Positions 20,326 to 31,673 of a stretch of 64,000 bases of DNA are shown in pieces. Source of the DNA: Mycobacterium sp. GA-0227b (GTDB lineage: Bacteria; Actinomycetota; Actinomycetes; Mycobacteriales; Mycobacteriaceae); NCBI RefSeq assembly GCF_001499855.1, contig NZ_LQIK01000023.1:124001-188000 (forward strand), written 5' to 3'. The number at the start of each line of letters is the position of its first letter. The first letter of the stretch is position 1. Both the position numbers and the translations under genes were made by a program. Below the pieces are notes generated by a model that had not been told where the DNA came from, did not search any database, and was given only the letters and a program-made list of their open reading frames with translations.

Positions 20326-20796
20326 TCAGCTGGCGGTCGGCTGCGGTGAATCGCGATGCGCGCGCAGCGCCTCGATTTCGCGCTCGAAGTCTTCCGCCGA
20401 GGTGAACCCCCGGTACACCGAGGCGAAGCGCAGGTACGCCACTTCGTCGAGGTCACGCAGCGGGCCCAGGATGGCCAGGCCCACGTCGTGGCTCGGCACC
20501 TCGGGCGAACCGGCGGCGCGCACAGTGTCCTCGACCTGCTGCGCCAGCAGGTTCAGCGCATCGTCGTCGACCTGGCGGCCCTGGCACGCTCGACGTACGC
20601 CCTTGACCACCTTCTCGCGGCTGAACGGCTCGGTGACACCGCTGCGTTTGACGACCGCCAACACCGCGGTCTCCACCGTGGTGAACCGTCTTCCGCATTC
20701 GGGGCAGGAGCGCCGCCGCCGGATCGCCTGACCTTCGTCGGTTTCACGCGAGTCGACCACTCGTGAATCGGGGTGACGGCAGAACGGACAATGCAT
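20326..20796 (-). CDS. nrdR: transcriptional repressor NrdR
   Basis: 156 residues from ATG 20796. Zinc ribbon with Cys3, Cys6, Cys31 and Cys34 (MHCPFCRHP ... [10 protein letters not shown]), then an ATP-cone domain (~49-139: [48 protein letters not shown]). Senses ATP/dATP and represses ribonucleotide reductase genes by binding paired NrdR boxes. Complete and canonical. Downstream of chiZ on the same strand, 159 bases apart. Confidence 0.96.
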   Translation of the reverse strand: MHCPFCRHPDSRVVDSRETDEGQAIRRRRSCPECGRRFTTVETAVLAVVKRSGVTEPFSREKVVKGVRRACQGRQVDDDALNLLAQQVEDTVRAAGSPEVPSHDVGLAILGPLRDLDEVAYLRFASVYRGFTSAEDFEREIEALRAHRDSPQPTAS

Positions 20797-20955
20797 CACC
20801 GCTCCTTCGCCGCGCCAACAAACGACCAACTCGAACCTCTCCGAGCGTACCTGCGGCACGCTCCTGAAACCCGTGACCGGGGTGATCGGCACGTAGGCCG
20901 ACGATCTGTCGGTGAACACGATTGCGCGCCAGGCGTTCCACGAGCCGGCCGGCGA

Positions 20956-21408
20956 TCAGCCGACCGGGGCGATGAGCGTCTGCCCCGCATCCAGCGCAGC
21001 CGAGTCGAGCTGGTTGAGCTCGCGAATCCGGTCCGCCACCTGACCCACCGGGGCGTCGGGCGCCACCCGCTGCGCCACCTGGTGCAGGCTCTCGCCGCTC
21101 TGCACCTGGACCACTGCGAGCCGATCGGGAACGGCTTCCGCGCCGGCGCCGACCACCCCGCCGAACTGTGCCACCAGGCCGAGCCAAACCGTGATCCCGG
21201 CGGCCACCAGCGCCAGGAGCACCGTGGTGCCCGGGGTGATGGGCCGCCGGCGGTGCGAGGCGCGCGACATCAGCACGCCGGTACCGCGGTACCGGACCGA
21301 TGCTCCGCGGGGCCTGCCGGGCCGCGGGCCCCGCCGGGCGTCGGTGGGCCTGATACGGGGCCTGACCACCGGCGGGCCCTGAAATTCCCTGGTGTCGAGA
21401 GTCGTCAT
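20956..21408 (-). CDS. chiZ: SOS-induced cell-wall hydrolase ChiZ (LysM)
   Basis: 150 residues from ATG 21408. Basic, Pro/Arg-rich cytoplasmic N-terminus (~60 residues), one transmembrane helix ([21 protein letters not shown], ~61-80) and an extracytoplasmic LysM-type domain ([34 protein letters not shown]). Corresponds to Rv2719c, a damage-induced protein that binds peptidoglycan and slows division at midcell. The divergent intergenic region with lexA carries two SOS boxes for this gene. Confidence 0.88.
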   Translation of the reverse strand: MTTLDTREFQGPPVVRPRIRPTDARRGPRPGRPRGASVRYRGTGVLMSRASHRRRPITPGTTVLLALVAAGITVWLGLVAQFGGVVGAGAEAVPDRLAVVQVQSGESLHQVAQRVAPDAPVGQVADRIRELNQLDSAALDAGQTLIAPVG

Positions 21409-21455
21409 CGTGATGCCTTCCGGTCCGCTGCTTTCGCTCCTGTGTTCGAACATAC

Positions 21456-21471
21456 TCGCTCATGCGTTCGA
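21456..21471 (-). promoter_or_regulatory. SOS box, chiZ proximal
   Basis: TCGCTC-ATGC-GTTCGA (plus strand) matches the mycobacterial LexA site TCGAAC-N4-GTTCGA at 10 of 12 arms, 47 bases before the chiZ start. M. tuberculosis Rv2719c also has more than one box. Confidence 0.6.
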
Positions 21472-21475
21472 GCGA

Positions 21476-21491
21476 TAGAACATGTGATCGA
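21476..21491 (-). promoter_or_regulatory. SOS box, chiZ distal
   Basis: TAGAAC-ATGT-GATCGA matches TCGAAC-N4-GTTCGA at 10 of 12 arm positions. It lies 4 bases from the proximal box, so two LexA dimers could bind side by side. Confidence 0.6.
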
Positions 21492-21579
21492 ACTGTTGCC
21501 AACGATAAAACAGGCCACCGACAAAAAATTTGGGTCCGCTTTCGGGGGGCTCAAGTGGGCTCAAATGGTCCGACACACC

Positions 21580-21595
21580 TCGAACACATGTTTGA
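21580..21595 (+). promoter_or_regulatory. SOS box of lexA
   Basis: TCGAAC-ACAT-GTTTGA, 11 of 12 arm positions, 32 bases before the lexA ATG. This is the autoregulatory LexA site. Confidence 0.88.
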
Positions 21596-21627
21596 TTAAT
21601 CGCGTGCCGCGGGTTACATTCGGCGTC

Positions 21628-22320
21628 ATGGATTCCAGCAGCGGTACTTCGGACGGCGCCGGCGGGGGGCGGGCACTCGATGGCCTAACCGAACGCCAGC
21701 GCACCATTCTCGACGTGATCCGGACATCGGTCACCACACGCGGCTATCCCCCGAGCATCAGGGAGATCGGCAACGCAGTCGGGCTGACTTCGACGTCGTC
21801 GGTGGCGCATCAACTGCGCACCCTGGAACGGAAGGGTTACCTGCGGCGTGACCCCAACCGACCGCGCGCCGTCGACGTGCGTGCTGCCGACGAGGCAGTG
21901 ACCGCCATCGTCGCCACCGAGGTCGCGGGCTCCGACGCGCTACCGGAGCCGACGTTCGTGCCTGTGCTCGGACGGATTGCCGCCGGCGGGCCGATCCTCG
22001 CCGAAGAGGCTGTCGAGGACGTCTTTCCGCTGCCGCGCGAGCTGGTGGGTGAGGGCTCGCTCTTCCTACTCAAAGTCGTCGGCGACTCGATGGTCGACGC
22101 GGCGATCTGCGACGGCGATTGGGTGGTCGTGCGTCAGCAGAACGTCGCAGACAACGGCGACATCGTGGCCGCGATGATCGACGGCGAGGCCACCGTGAAG
22201 ACGTTCAAGCGCACCCGCGGCCAAGTGTGGCTGATGCCGCACAACCCGGCCTTCGATCCGATCCCGGGTAACGACGCCGCGGTTCTCGGCAAGGTCGTCA
22301 CCGTCATCCGGAAGATCTAG
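21628..22320 (+). CDS. lexA: SOS repressor LexA
   Basis: 230 residues from ATG 21628. N-terminal winged helix-turn-helix (~25-90: [51 protein letters not shown]), hinge, then the S24 autoprotease: Ala-Gly cleavage site in [13 protein letters not shown], catalytic Ser in [11 protein letters not shown] and Lys in EATVKTFKR. Represses DNA-damage genes; RecA filaments trigger self-cleavage. Divergent from chiZ over a 219-base control region with three SOS boxes. Confidence 0.97.
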   Translation: MDSSSGTSDGAGGGRALDGLTERQRTILDVIRTSVTTRGYPPSIREIGNAVGLTSTSSVAHQLRTLERKGYLRRDPNRPRAVDVRAADEAVTAIVATEVAGSDALPEPTFVPVLGRIAAGGPILAEEAVEDVFPLPRELVGEGSLFLLKVVGDSMVDAAICDGDWVVVRQQNVADNGDIVAAMIDGEATVKTFKRTRGQVWLMPHNPAFDPIPGNDAAVLGKVVTVIRKI

Positions 22321-24398
22321 TCGGCTTTGACGAACCCGTTCGTGCGCGCGAATTCCTCGCTGGAGAACCAAATCTCGGCGCGCACCTCGTCGTAGTCGGC
22401 GGTGCCCGGCAGCCAGTACCGGCCGGACTGGGTGTCGGCCTTGATCGGGTATCCCTGCGGCGCCTCATCGGAACCGCCGACCGGTAGGCGGAATGCGGGA
22501 CTCGGCACTTCCGGTTCGTCGACGATGATCTTGGCGTGACGGCCGGTGTCGGTCAGTGGATCCCGTTGGAAGCGTTCGGGTTCGGACTCAGGTTCGACTG
22601 GTTCGGCGAACGTATCGTGTCCGGCGGAAGGCTCGTCATCGATCGGTCCGTCGATCGGTTCGCCGGTCGTATCGCGCTCGACGACCGTCGGCGGTATCAG
22701 CGTCGGGGCTGTATCGACGTTGTCGGGATTCTCCTCCGGCTCGCCAGCGCCCTCGCCGAGACCCTCGCCAAGGCCATCGTCGACGCCCTCGGCGGCGTGG
22801 CCCGGCGCTGCCGCCTCGTCGCCGCGTTGCGGCGCCCCCCAGGGGTCGAAGGACGAGCCGGCAGACTCCCCCGATGGTGCGAGCGCCCCAAGCCCCTCGC
22901 TGGCATACCGGTCGCCGAACATCGCCGCGGAGTAGTCGCCGCCGCTGGATGCCTGCTCCCCGGCGCCCGCCGTGCTGTAGACCGGCTCGCCGTCGGCGCC
23001 GTACCGGCCGTAGTCCTCGTCGAAGCCGGGATGATCGTCGGCGCCGTGGCGGCGGTTACGCATGGCCGCGAACGCCACCAGGGCGAGGAGCACGAGCACC
23101 GGCACGATCGCCAGCAGCCACCACCAACTCCACTCGAACCAGCCGTTGTCGCCGGCGGAGTCCGAGGCCTGCGGCGCGCCCGGTGTTTCGGGGGTCTGCT
23201 GGGCGGGCACCTCGAGGCCGGCCAACCCGGCCGCCAGATTGGCCGGCTCGGTGCTGAACTCGCCGGTCGACCGGTCCCAGGAGATCACCCCGCCGCTGAA
23301 CCGCTGGGTGACGACGTCGCCCTTCTCGGTCTGGTCGGCCACCGGTGCGCCGAGCTTGCCCTCGGCGCCGTCGAGCTTGTCCCAGGCTGCGCTCATCGCG
23401 CCGCGCACCAGGACCGCGCCATGATCCGGCGTCCAGAAGATCACCGGCTTGTCTTCGGCGGCGAACCTCGCCACGCGACTTGCGGTGGGCAGTCCTCCGT
23501 CGGCCTCGCTGGACACCGGGAACCCGAGCTCCCCCTCGGGCCCACCGAGGCTTTCGTACTTGGCGAGAACCTGACCGGTGACCACCCTCGCGCCGGTGGC
23601 CGGACTGTAGAAGATCTTGCCGCCGGCGAAGTTCTGCCCGAGGCCGTCCTCGCCGATCTGATAAGGCGGTCCTTCCGCGGCGCCGAGCGGTCCCAGCGGT
23701 CCGCCGGCAGCGCGGCGGGCCGCATTGATCTGCGCAGTCGGATCGTCCGGCACCTGCAGATCGGTCAACTGCTCGGCCAGTTCGGGCGGCACGGTGGTGA
23801 ACGTCTTGTCGCGGGTGTTGTAGGTCAGCTCGCCGCCGGTGAACTTCTGGGAGATGAGATCTCCGCGGTAGGTCTCGTCGCCGGCGGGCACTCCCAACGC
23901 TCCCGTCGAGCCGCCCAACTTGTCCCACGCGGCGTTGATCGGGCCACGCACCACCCGCGCGCCGGTCTCCTGCGTCCAGAAGATCACCGGCTTGTCGCTG
24001 GCGCTGAACGTGGAGTTGAAGCTGCCCGGAGCGCGTCCGGGCCCGTCGTCGATGGTGGGGAAACCCAAGTCGCTGTCCGCGGGCCCACCGAGCGATTCGT
24101 ACTTCTCCAGGATGGCGCCGCGCATGTAGTGGGCGCCGGTCTCGGGCGTGAAGAACATCTTGCCGCCGGCGAAGTTCTGCGCGAAGCCCTTACCCGCCGG
24201 ATACACATCGCCCTGTTTGGGTCCCAGCGGGCCGCCGTCGCCGCCGCTGGCTTCCCAGGCCGCCGTGATGGCCGCATTGGCGGCATCGGATTCCGGCGTC
24301 GCGCCGGCCACCGGCGCCAAGAGCAGGGCGACGGCTGCGAGCAGACCTATCGCCATCCGGCCCCACACCGTCGTGCCTCGGCTGTTCTGCCCGATCAT
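22317..24398 (-). CDS. LGFP-repeat exported membrane protein
   Basis: 693 residues from ATG 24398. Signal sequence ([19 protein letters not shown] after 14 residues), then about six to eight LGFP repeats (units such as [67 protein letters not shown]) each with a following FxGGxIxYSPxTGA strand pair. A transmembrane helix ([22 protein letters not shown], ~430-452) follows, then a long acidic Pro/Gly/Glu-rich cytoplasmic tail. LGFP repeats are thought to anchor actinobacterial proteins to the cell wall/mycomembrane. Matches Rv2721c. Its stop overlaps the lexA stop by 4 bases (convergent). Confidence 0.9.
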   Translation of the reverse strand: MIGQNSRGTTVWGRMAIGLLAAVALLLAPVAGATPESDAANAAITAAWEASGGDGGPLGPKQGDVYPAGKGFAQNFAGGKMFFTPETGAHYMRGAILEKYESLGGPADSDLGFPTIDDGPGRAPGSFNSTFSASDKPVIFWTQETGARVVRGPINAAWDKLGGSTGALGVPAGDETYRGDLISQKFTGGELTYNTRDKTFTTVPPELAEQLTDLQVPDDPTAQINAARRAAGGPLGPLGAAEGPPYQIGEDGLGQNFAGGKIFYSPATGARVVTGQVLAKYESLGGPEGELGFPVSSEADGGLPTASRVARFAAEDKPVIFWTPDHGAVLVRGAMSAAWDKLDGAEGKLGAPVADQTEKGDVVTQRFSGGVISWDRSTGEFSTEPANLAAGLAGLEVPAQQTPETPGAPQASDSAGDNGWFEWSWWWLLAIVPVLVLLALVAFAAMRNRRHGADDHPGFDEDYGRYGADGEPVYSTAGAGEQASSGGDYSAAMFGDRYASEGLGALAPSGESAGSSFDPWGAPQRGDEAAAPGHAAEGVDDGLGEGLGEGAGEPEENPDNVDTAPTLIPPTVVERDTTGEPIDGPIDDEPSAGHDTFAEPVEPESEPERFQRDPLTDTGRHAKIIVDEPEVPSPAFRLPVGGSDEAPQGYPIKADTQSGRYWLPGTADYDEVRAEIWFSSEEFARTNGFVKAD

Positions 24399-25008
24399 TC
24401 GTCCTCCCTGGTCGGCACGAAATTTCGCTCGAAGATTTCGCGCCCGTCAACTGTGTTGTCAGCAGACGTCAATAACCAACGAACACGCCGATCTTGGAAA
24501 GAAAATACCCGCCAATCCCCCGTTCGCTGTGGATAACCCCGCCGTGCCGCTCGGATTTGTCTGGAAACAACCCCAAGCCCGAGGCCGATGACTTTGCCCA
24601 TGCGCCACCGTCTGCGAACCCCAAACAGTTTGCGCGTGTGCACCGTTGGAGCCTCGTGCCACGCGATATCACGGATATACCCGTAGCCAGCGCGCAATTG
24701 CGAGTCCCCCGATGATCATTTCCGCGTGCATTTCCGACGAATACGATTTCGTCCACGGCGCTGAGCCCATCTGATCGACATCGTCCCTCCGCCGGCGGCT
24801 GATCGCCGACACAGCGAGCCGAACAGATCGGCTGCGACGGAAGGATCTCGATCAGCCCAATCAGAGCTCGTTCTGGCGCGCAGTACCCGACAGCGGAATG
24901 GTTCGACATCCAGCGACCAAAGGAGTGTGACCTAGCCCACTCTTCGTTTGCCGGACAACGCGCTCAGGGAACCCCTGGGCCACTACCGAACCGAAGGGGA
25001 GGAACACC
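24399..25008. other. 610-base region without a recognised gene
   Basis: Between the LGFP gene start and csbD I find only short frames on both strands with no family resemblance, no tRNA-like cloverleaf and no clear repeat. The base composition is less GC-rich than around it, especially near 24399-24560. It must hold the LGFP gene promoter and the csbD promoter. A decayed gene is possible. Confidence 0.5.
24946..24972 (+). promoter_or_regulatory. weak SigF-like promoter before csbD
   Basis: GTTT at 24946-24949 and GGGAAC at 24967-24972, 17 bases apart, partly fit the SigF consensus GTTT-N(15-17)-GGGTAT (all four -35 bases, four of six -10). CsbD proteins are often general-stress (SigB/SigF) genes, which is the main reason to record it. 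Confidence 0.3.
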
Positions 25009-25269
25009 GTGTCCGACAAGAACAACAGTGGGCCAGAAGAAGCCGTCAAGGGTGTCGTCGAAGGCGTGAAAGGCAAGGCCAAAGAGGTCCTCGGTGCCGT
25101 CGCGGGCCGCGACGACCTGTACCGCGAGGGTCAGGCGCAGCAGGACAAGGCAGACGCGCAGCGCAACGCCGCTCAGAAGGAAGCCGAAGCCGAGAGCGCC
25201 CGCGCCGCCGCGAAGACCGCCGAGAAGCGTCAAGAGGCCGAGCAGCGGCCATCGGGCGAGCGCGACTAG
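25009..25269 (+). CDS. CsbD-like stress protein
   Basis: 86 residues from GTG 25009 with GGGGAGG nine bases upstream. Very hydrophilic, Lys/Glu/Ala-rich, with the CsbD-type opening GPEEAVKGVVEGVKGKAKEVLGAVAGRDDL then a long amphipathic helix (QQDKADAQRNAAQKEAEAES...). Such proteins are abundant in stationary phase or osmotic stress; biochemical role unknown. A strong bidirectional hairpin follows. Confidence 0.8.
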   Translation: MSDKNNSGPEEAVKGVVEGVKGKAKEVLGAVAGRDDLYREGQAQQDKADAQRNAAQKEAEAESARAAAKTAEKRQEAEQRPSGERD

Positions 25270-25284
25270 TTCGGACCACAGGAA

Positions 25285-25313
25285 AGGCGCAGAGGGGCAA
25301 TCCCTCTGCGCCT
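25285..25313. terminator. bidirectional terminator between csbD and hflX
   Basis: AGGCGCAGAGGG (25285-25296) and CCCTCTGCGCCT (25302-25313) make a perfect 12-bp stem with a 5-base loop. It separates convergent csbD and hflX (stop at 25333) and can serve both. A short CTTCGCTTGT follows. Confidence 0.88.
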
Positions 25314-25332
25314 CTTCGCTTGTGGGGACGGT

Positions 25333-26814
<1,482 letters not shown>

Positions 26815-26823
26815 GCACCCCAA

Positions 26824-27696
26824 TTAACGTTGCGCAACGCTCCACCATTCCTCGGACAGCTCGCCGTGCGCCACCAGAATCGACGGGCCACGCAGGTAAC
26901 TGCTGGCCTCGGTGATGGTGACGCAGACCTCGCCGCCCGGAATCCGCACGTCGAGGGTGCCGGTGGTGACACCGGAGAACGCCAGCGCCGCGACCGCGGC
27001 CGCGACGGTGCCGGTACCGCATGACCGGGTCTCCCCGACGCCGCGCTCGTGCACCCGCATGGACACCGCACCGTCGTGGGGCGCCGTCAGGACCTCGATG
27101 TTCACGCCCTCGGGGAACTGCGCATCGTCGAACGACACCGGCGCTGCAACATCGAGCGCGAGCAACTCTTCGAGCGTCATGTCCGGGTCCACGCACGCCA
27201 GGTGCGGGTTGCCGACGTCCACCGCCAGGCCGGCGAACGGCCGTCCGCCGACGATCGCCTCGCCGCCACCCAACTGGTTCACCTTGCCCATCTCGACGGT
27301 GACGTCGGCGGTCGTCGTGTCCCAGTCGTGCAGCACCACCGGCCGCGGGCCAGCCAGCGAGCCGACCACGAACTCATCGGTGGGCTCCAAGCCGGTGGCA
27401 CGCAGGTAATGGGCGAACACCCGCACGCCGTTGCCGCACATCTGGGCGATCGAGCCGTCGGCGTTGCGGTAGTCCATGTACCAGTGCTCGGCCTCGACGC
27501 CCTCGGGCAGCTGTTCGAACAGCCCGGCTCGCCGGGCCGCTTCGGCGGTGGTCACCCGCAGCACACCGTCGGCGCCCAGCCCGCGGCGCCGGTCGCACAG
27601 TGCGGCCACCACTTCCGGAGACAGCTTCAACTCGAAGTCGATGTCGGGGAGCAGCACGAAGTCGTTCTGCGTGCCGTGTCCCTTGGCGAACTTCAC
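26824..27696 (-). CDS. dapF: diaminopimelate epimerase
   Basis: 290 residues from GTG 27696 ([13 protein letters not shown]), 4 bases after the miaA stop. Converts LL- to meso-diaminopimelate for peptidoglycan and lysine. Two catalytic Cys are present: [14 protein letters not shown] (~Cys88) and [16 protein letters not shown] (~Cys228), with the substrate motif GHGTQNDFV at the N-terminus. Complete. Operon with miaA upstream and hflX downstream; dapA of the same pathway lies at 58.9 kb. Confidence 0.95.
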   Translation of the reverse strand: MKFAKGHGTQNDFVLLPDIDFELKLSPEVVAALCDRRRGLGADGVLRVTTAEAARRAGLFEQLPEGVEAEHWYMDYRNADGSIAQMCGNGVRVFAHYLRATGLEPTDEFVVGSLAGPRPVVLHDWDTTTADVTVEMGKVNQLGGGEAIVGGRPFAGLAVDVGNPHLACVDPDMTLEELLALDVAAPVSFDDAQFPEGVNIEVLTAPHDGAVSMRVHERGVGETRSCGTGTVAAAVAALAFSGVTTGTLDVRIPGGEVCVTITEASSYLRGPSILVAHGELSEEWWSVAQR

Positions 27697-27700
27697 GTGT

Positions 27701-28609
27701 TCAGGGTACGTCGCGCCACACCCGCAGCGTGTCCTCGACCAGATCCGATGCGGCGCCGTCGAGCCAGGTGATTCGGTGGTCGCGGCGGAACCACGACCGC
27801 TGCCGCCGGACGTAGCGTCGGGTGCCGACGAACGTCGGTTCCCGGGCGGCGGTGCCGTCGCCACCGGCGTCGAGGTCGGCGAGCACCTGTGCATAACCCA
27901 GCGCCCGTGAGGCGGTGACACCCTCGCGCAGTCCGCGAGCGAGCAGTGTTTGCACCTCGTCGACGAGCCCGTCGGCGAACATCTTGTCGGTCCGTTTTGC
28001 CAACCGGTCGTCCAGAGACGTTGTCTCCCAATCGAGCCCGATTATCGCGGTGTCCCAGCGCGGGGTGCCGATCGGCGGGAACGACGCCGCGAACGGCTGG
28101 CCGGTCAGTTCGACGACCTCGAGCGCGCGCACGATGCGACGCGCGTCGGTGGGCATGATGGCCGCGGCGGCGTCGGCGTCGACCCGCGCCAGCTCCTCAT
28201 GCAGCGCGCTCACCCCGACCTCGGCGAGCCGCTGCTCCCACCGGGCGCGCACCGCCGGGTCGGTGGCCGGGAAGGTCCAGTCGTCGAGCAGCGACTGGAC
28301 GTACATCATCGAGCCGCCGACCACCACCGGCACGGCACCGCGATTCCCGATCGCCTCGACGTCGGCGGCGGCCGCCTGCTGGTAACGAGCGACGCTGGCC
28401 GTTTCCGTCACGTCCAGCACGTCGAGTTGGTGGTGCGGGATGCCGCGACGCTCGTCGACCGTCAGCTTCGCGGTGCCGATGTCCATGCCGCGGTACATCT
28501 GCATCGCGTCCGCATTGACGATCTCGCCGCCGAGCCGCTCGGCGACGGCCAACGCCAGCGCCGACTTGCCGGTGCCGGTCGAGCCGACGATCGCGATCGG
28601 CCGGTTCAC
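27701..28609 (-). CDS. miaA: tRNA dimethylallyltransferase MiaA
   Basis: 302 residues from GTG 28609. Transfers dimethylallyl to A37 of tRNAs reading UNN codons; MiaB (39.3-40.8 kb) then methylthiolates it. P-loop [13 protein letters not shown], substrate strand [15 protein letters not shown], the DxxxP-like [12 protein letters not shown], and the C-terminal [15 protein letters not shown]. The GTG overlaps the preceding gene's TGA (28606-28609), so translation is coupled. Confidence 0.96.
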   Translation of the reverse strand: MNRPIAIVGSTGTGKSALALAVAERLGGEIVNADAMQMYRGMDIGTAKLTVDERRGIPHHQLDVLDVTETASVARYQQAAAADVEAIGNRGAVPVVVGGSMMYVQSLLDDWTFPATDPAVRARWEQRLAEVGVSALHEELARVDADAAAAIMPTDARRIVRALEVVELTGQPFAASFPPIGTPRWDTAIIGLDWETTSLDDRLAKRTDKMFADGLVDEVQTLLARGLREGVTASRALGYAQVLADLDAGGDGTAAREPTFVGTRRYVRRQRSWFRRDHRITWLDGAASDLVEDTLRVWRDVP

Positions 28610-29286
28610 GGCTGCCAGACGCCGGCGAAATACCCGACGCCGTAGGGCGCGCCGCGGTAGAGCTCCTTGGCCGACCGCGGTTCAGCCAGGCCGGCGAGCA
28701 CCTGGTAGGCCACTCGGCCGACGACGTTGCCGGGCAGCCGGGCCAGTGCCGCGGCGTCGCCAGTCGCCAACGCCTCGTCCAGCTCGGCCTGCACGGAGAC
28801 GGATTCGGGGTCGAAACCGCCGGGCGCGGACTGGGTCAAAGTGGTCAGCCCGTCGGCGACGACCAGCACCCCGATGGCGTCGGCGGCCTCGTCGATCTCG
28901 GCCCGCAACCGCCTGCCGCGGGCCAGTGCGGTGTCGGCGTCGTGCGCGTCGGAGTAGACCCGCACGTCGGCGCGGGCGTCGGCGCGCGCCGCACCGCGCA
29001 CCCAACCGGTGATCAACGCGCACAACGGCAGTGCGGCCGGGTCTCCGTCGGCGCCGGGCGACAACGAGACCCGCAGATCGACGCCGTAGCCGGCGAACGT
29101 GCCGACACGGTGGGCACCGATGTCGGCGTCGGTGTGCCCTACCCCGACGGCGATCCAGCGCGGCGGCAGCCCGGCGACCGCCGTGAACACGGCGTCGCGA
29201 AGATCGGCCAGCTCAGGGGCGGCCCCCGCGGCCAGTTCGGGCACCATGACCGGTGGCGACGGGACGATCGCGATCGCGCTCAGCAC
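28606..29286 (-). CDS. class III extradiol dioxygenase-like protein
   Basis: 226 residues from GTG 29286 ([18 protein letters not shown]); GTG 29295 is also possible. [20 protein letters not shown] resembles the LigB-type opening, and [19 protein letters not shown] and [15 protein letters not shown] are strongly conserved in the actinobacterial family (Rv2728c). True catalytic iron ligands (two His and Glu) are not obvious, so it may not be an active dioxygenase. Fixed link upstream of miaA in mycobacteria. Confidence 0.78.
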   Translation of the reverse strand: MLSAIAIVPSPPVMVPELAAGAAPELADLRDAVFTAVAGLPPRWIAVGVGHTDADIGAHRVGTFAGYGVDLRVSLSPGADGDPAALPLCALITGWVRGAARADARADVRVYSDAHDADTALARGRRLRAEIDEAADAIGVLVVADGLTTLTQSAPGGFDPESVSVQAELDEALATGDAAALARLPGNVVGRVAYQVLAGLAEPRSAKELYRGAPYGVGYFAGVWQP

Positions 29287-29296
29287 GCCGTCCACG

Positions 29297-30184
29297 CTAA
29301 TGCGGGGCGACGGCCCGGTCCGCGCTGACCGCCTCGCCACGGGCCAGCGCGGCGGTCGCCACGACCATCACCGTCACGGCCGCGATCAACGTCAGCCAAC
29401 CCGCCTCCCCCGGCCGCAGCGCCTCTCCCAGCACGACGACCCCGAGCACCGACGCGACCATCGGTTCGGCGACCGTCATCGTCGGCAGCGACGCGGTCAG
29501 CGACCCCGCCCGGAAGGACGCCTGCTGCCATGCCGTCCCGGTGAGGGCGACCAGCGCCCACACGTACAACTCGGGCGTGCGCAGCAGCTCCCACAGCCCG
29601 TCGTCGAGCCGGTCCACCACGCCCTTGGTCAGCACCGCGAACAGGCCCCACAGCGCCCCGGACGCCAGCGCGAGCAACACCGCGCTCACGGGGCCCTTCC
29701 AGATGCTGGCGCCGATCACGCACAGCACCAGCGCCGGACCCAGCACGGCGACCACCGCCGCCCACGTCTCCCACGAGGCGCGGGAGTGGCCCGCGGTCGG
29801 GTTGCCCACAGTCACGATCACCGCGACCGAAGCCGCCAGCAGCACGGCCCAGGTCCACTCCCAGCGCGTCACCCGGCGCCGCTCCTGCCGGGCGTGGATC
29901 GGCAGCGCGAACAGCAGCGACGTGACCAGCAGCGCCTGCACGAGCAAAACCGAACCGAGGCCCAGCGCCGCAGCCTGCAATGCGAACCCGCCGGCCGCGA
30001 CGGCGCTACCGAGCCACCACCGCCGATCGCGAAGCAGCCGTGCGAACAGCGCCATGTGGCTGACCGATTCGTCGGTGACCTCCTGGGCCTGGCGCAGGTG
30101 AATCACATCGCCGATCGCGACGAACAACGCCGCGCCGAGCGCGAGCAGAGCAGCGAGGTCCGCCTCCCCGTTCAGTCCGGTCAT
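29297..30184 (-). CDS. DMT-superfamily membrane transporter-like protein
   Basis: 295 residues from ATG 30184. Ten hydrophobic helices in two halves (for example LAALLALGAALFVAIGDV, AGGFALQAAALGLGSVLLVQALLVTSLLFAL, WTWAVLLAASVAVIVTVG, AVVAVLGPALVLCVIGA, VLLALASGALWGLFAVLTKGV, TMTVAEPMVASVLGVVVLGEAL, WLTLIAAVTVMVVATAAL). The second half carries the EamA-type pattern ending GEAL. Corresponds to Rv2729c. Substrate unknown. First gene of the leftward run to hflX. Confidence 0.82.
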   Translation of the reverse strand: MTGLNGEADLAALLALGAALFVAIGDVIHLRQAQEVTDESVSHMALFARLLRDRRWWLGSAVAAGGFALQAAALGLGSVLLVQALLVTSLLFALPIHARQERRRVTRWEWTWAVLLAASVAVIVTVGNPTAGHSRASWETWAAVVAVLGPALVLCVIGASIWKGPVSAVLLALASGALWGLFAVLTKGVVDRLDDGLWELLRTPELYVWALVALTGTAWQQASFRAGSLTASLPTMTVAEPMVASVLGVVVLGEALRPGEAGWLTLIAAVTVMVVATAALARGEAVSADRAVAPH

Positions 30185-30343
30185 CGCAGTGCTCTCGCCA
30201 CAGCCGCTGAGCTTAGGCAAGTCCTGGCGAAACCCGTGCGCATGCGTCGCGGCGACCTGTTTGAATAGCGTTCGACAGCGATCAGGCGCCGCGGTGCGCG
30301 GCAGGTGCGCGGTGGTCCGCGCGGAGGGCACGAGGATAGGGAC

Positions 30344-31669
30344 ATGACGACCAGCGAGCCAGGAGGCCAGTCCTCCTCGCCCAAACCCGCTCCCCGGCCC
30401 GGTCCGCCGCGTCCCGTCCCCCGGCCAGGGCGCCCCGCGCCGACGGTGGCCGCGCCGCCGTCCAGCGATCCGCACCGGTTCGGCCGCGTCGACCCCGACG
30501 GCACGGTGTGGCTCATCACCGGCTCAGGTGAGCGGGTCATCGGATCCTGGCAGGCCGGCGACACCGAGGCGGCGTTCGCGCACTTCGGTAGGCGCTTCGA
30601 CGATCTGCACACCGAGGTGGCGCTGATGGAACGCCGGTTGGAGTCCGGCACCGGCGACGCCCGCAAGATCAAGGCGGCCGCCCAGGCGCTGGCCGAGACA
30701 CTGCCGACCGCTCATGTGCTCGGCGACGTCGACGCGATCGCCGCCCGACTGCAGGCGATCATCGCCCACGCCGACGAGACCGCGCAGGCCGACAAAGCGC
30801 GCCGCGAGGAGCACCGCGCCGCCCAGACCGCCCGCAAGGAGGCATTGGCCGCCGAGGCCGAGGACCTCGCCGCCAACGCCACCCAATGGAAGGTCGCCGG
30901 CGACCGGCTGCGCGAGATTCTCGACGAGTGGCGCACAATAAGCGGATTGGACCGCAAGACCGACGACGCGCTGTGGAAGCGTTACTCGGCCGCGCGCGAG
31001 CAGTTCAACCGAAGGCGCGGTTCGCATTTCGCCGAACTCGACCGTGAGCGCGCCGGTGCCCGCCAGGCCAAGGAGGCGCTGTGCGTGCGCGCCGAGGAGT
31101 TGGCCGATTCGACGGACTGGGGCCCGACGAGCGCGGCGTTCCGCGAATTGCTGACCGAGTGGAAGGCGGCGGGCCGCGCGGCCAAGGATGTCGACGACGC
31201 GCTGTGGCAGCGGTTCAAGGCGGCTCAGGACAAGTTCTTCACCGCCCGCAACGCTGTCACCGCCGAACGCGACGCCGAGTTCCGCGCCAACGCCGAGGCC
31301 AAGGAGGCGCTGCTGGCCGAGGCGGAGAAGATCGACACCTCCGATCTCGATGCGGCGCGGGCCGCGCTTCGCGTGATCGGGGACAAGTGGGACGCGATCG
31401 GCAAAGTGCCCCGCGAGCGCGGCGCCGACTTGGAGCGGCGACTGCGGGCGATCGAGAAGAAGGTGCGCGAGGCGCCGACGCACGGCGTGGACCCGGAAGC
31501 GCAGGCGCGCGCCGACCAGTTCCGTGCGCGCGCAGAACAATTCGAGCGCCAGGCCGAGAAGGCGGCCGCGGCCGGGCGGGACAAGGACGCCGCGGAGGCG
31601 CGGGCCAGCGCCGAACAGTGGCGGCAGTGGGCCGACGCGGCCGCCGAGGCCCTGAGCAAGGGCCGCTGA
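30344..31669 (+). CDS. DUF349 coiled-coil protein
   Basis: 441 residues from ATG 30344. Pro-rich N-terminus ([21 protein letters not shown]), then [25 protein letters not shown] and three DUF349 units marked by Trp-rich W-K-x-A-G and D-D-A-L-W ([44 protein letters not shown]). Charged helices throughout suggest a long coiled coil. Matches Rv2731. A related protein affects ribosome biology in other bacteria, but this gene's role is unknown. Divergent from the DMT gene. Confidence 0.9.
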   Translation: MTTSEPGGQSSSPKPAPRPGPPRPVPRPGRPAPTVAAPPSSDPHRFGRVDPDGTVWLITGSGERVIGSWQAGDTEAAFAHFGRRFDDLHTEVALMERRLESGTGDARKIKAAAQALAETLPTAHVLGDVDAIAARLQAIIAHADETAQADKARREEHRAAQTARKEALAAEAEDLAANATQWKVAGDRLREILDEWRTISGLDRKTDDALWKRYSAAREQFNRRRGSHFAELDRERAGARQAKEALCVRAEELADSTDWGPTSAAFRELLTEWKAAGRAAKDVDDALWQRFKAAQDKFFTARNAVTAERDAEFRANAEAKEALLAEAEKIDTSDLDAARAALRVIGDKWDAIGKVPRERGADLERRLRAIEKKVREAPTHGVDPEAQARADQFRARAEQFERQAEKAAAAGRDKDAAEARASAEQWRQWADAAAEALSKGR

Positions 31670-31673
31670 GTGC

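Noticed and set aside
22536..24536. 666-codon open frame on the plus strand
   Set aside because: Antisense to the LGFP-repeat gene, Arg/Gly/Ala-rich, no domain. The LGFP frame has signal peptide, repeats and helix.
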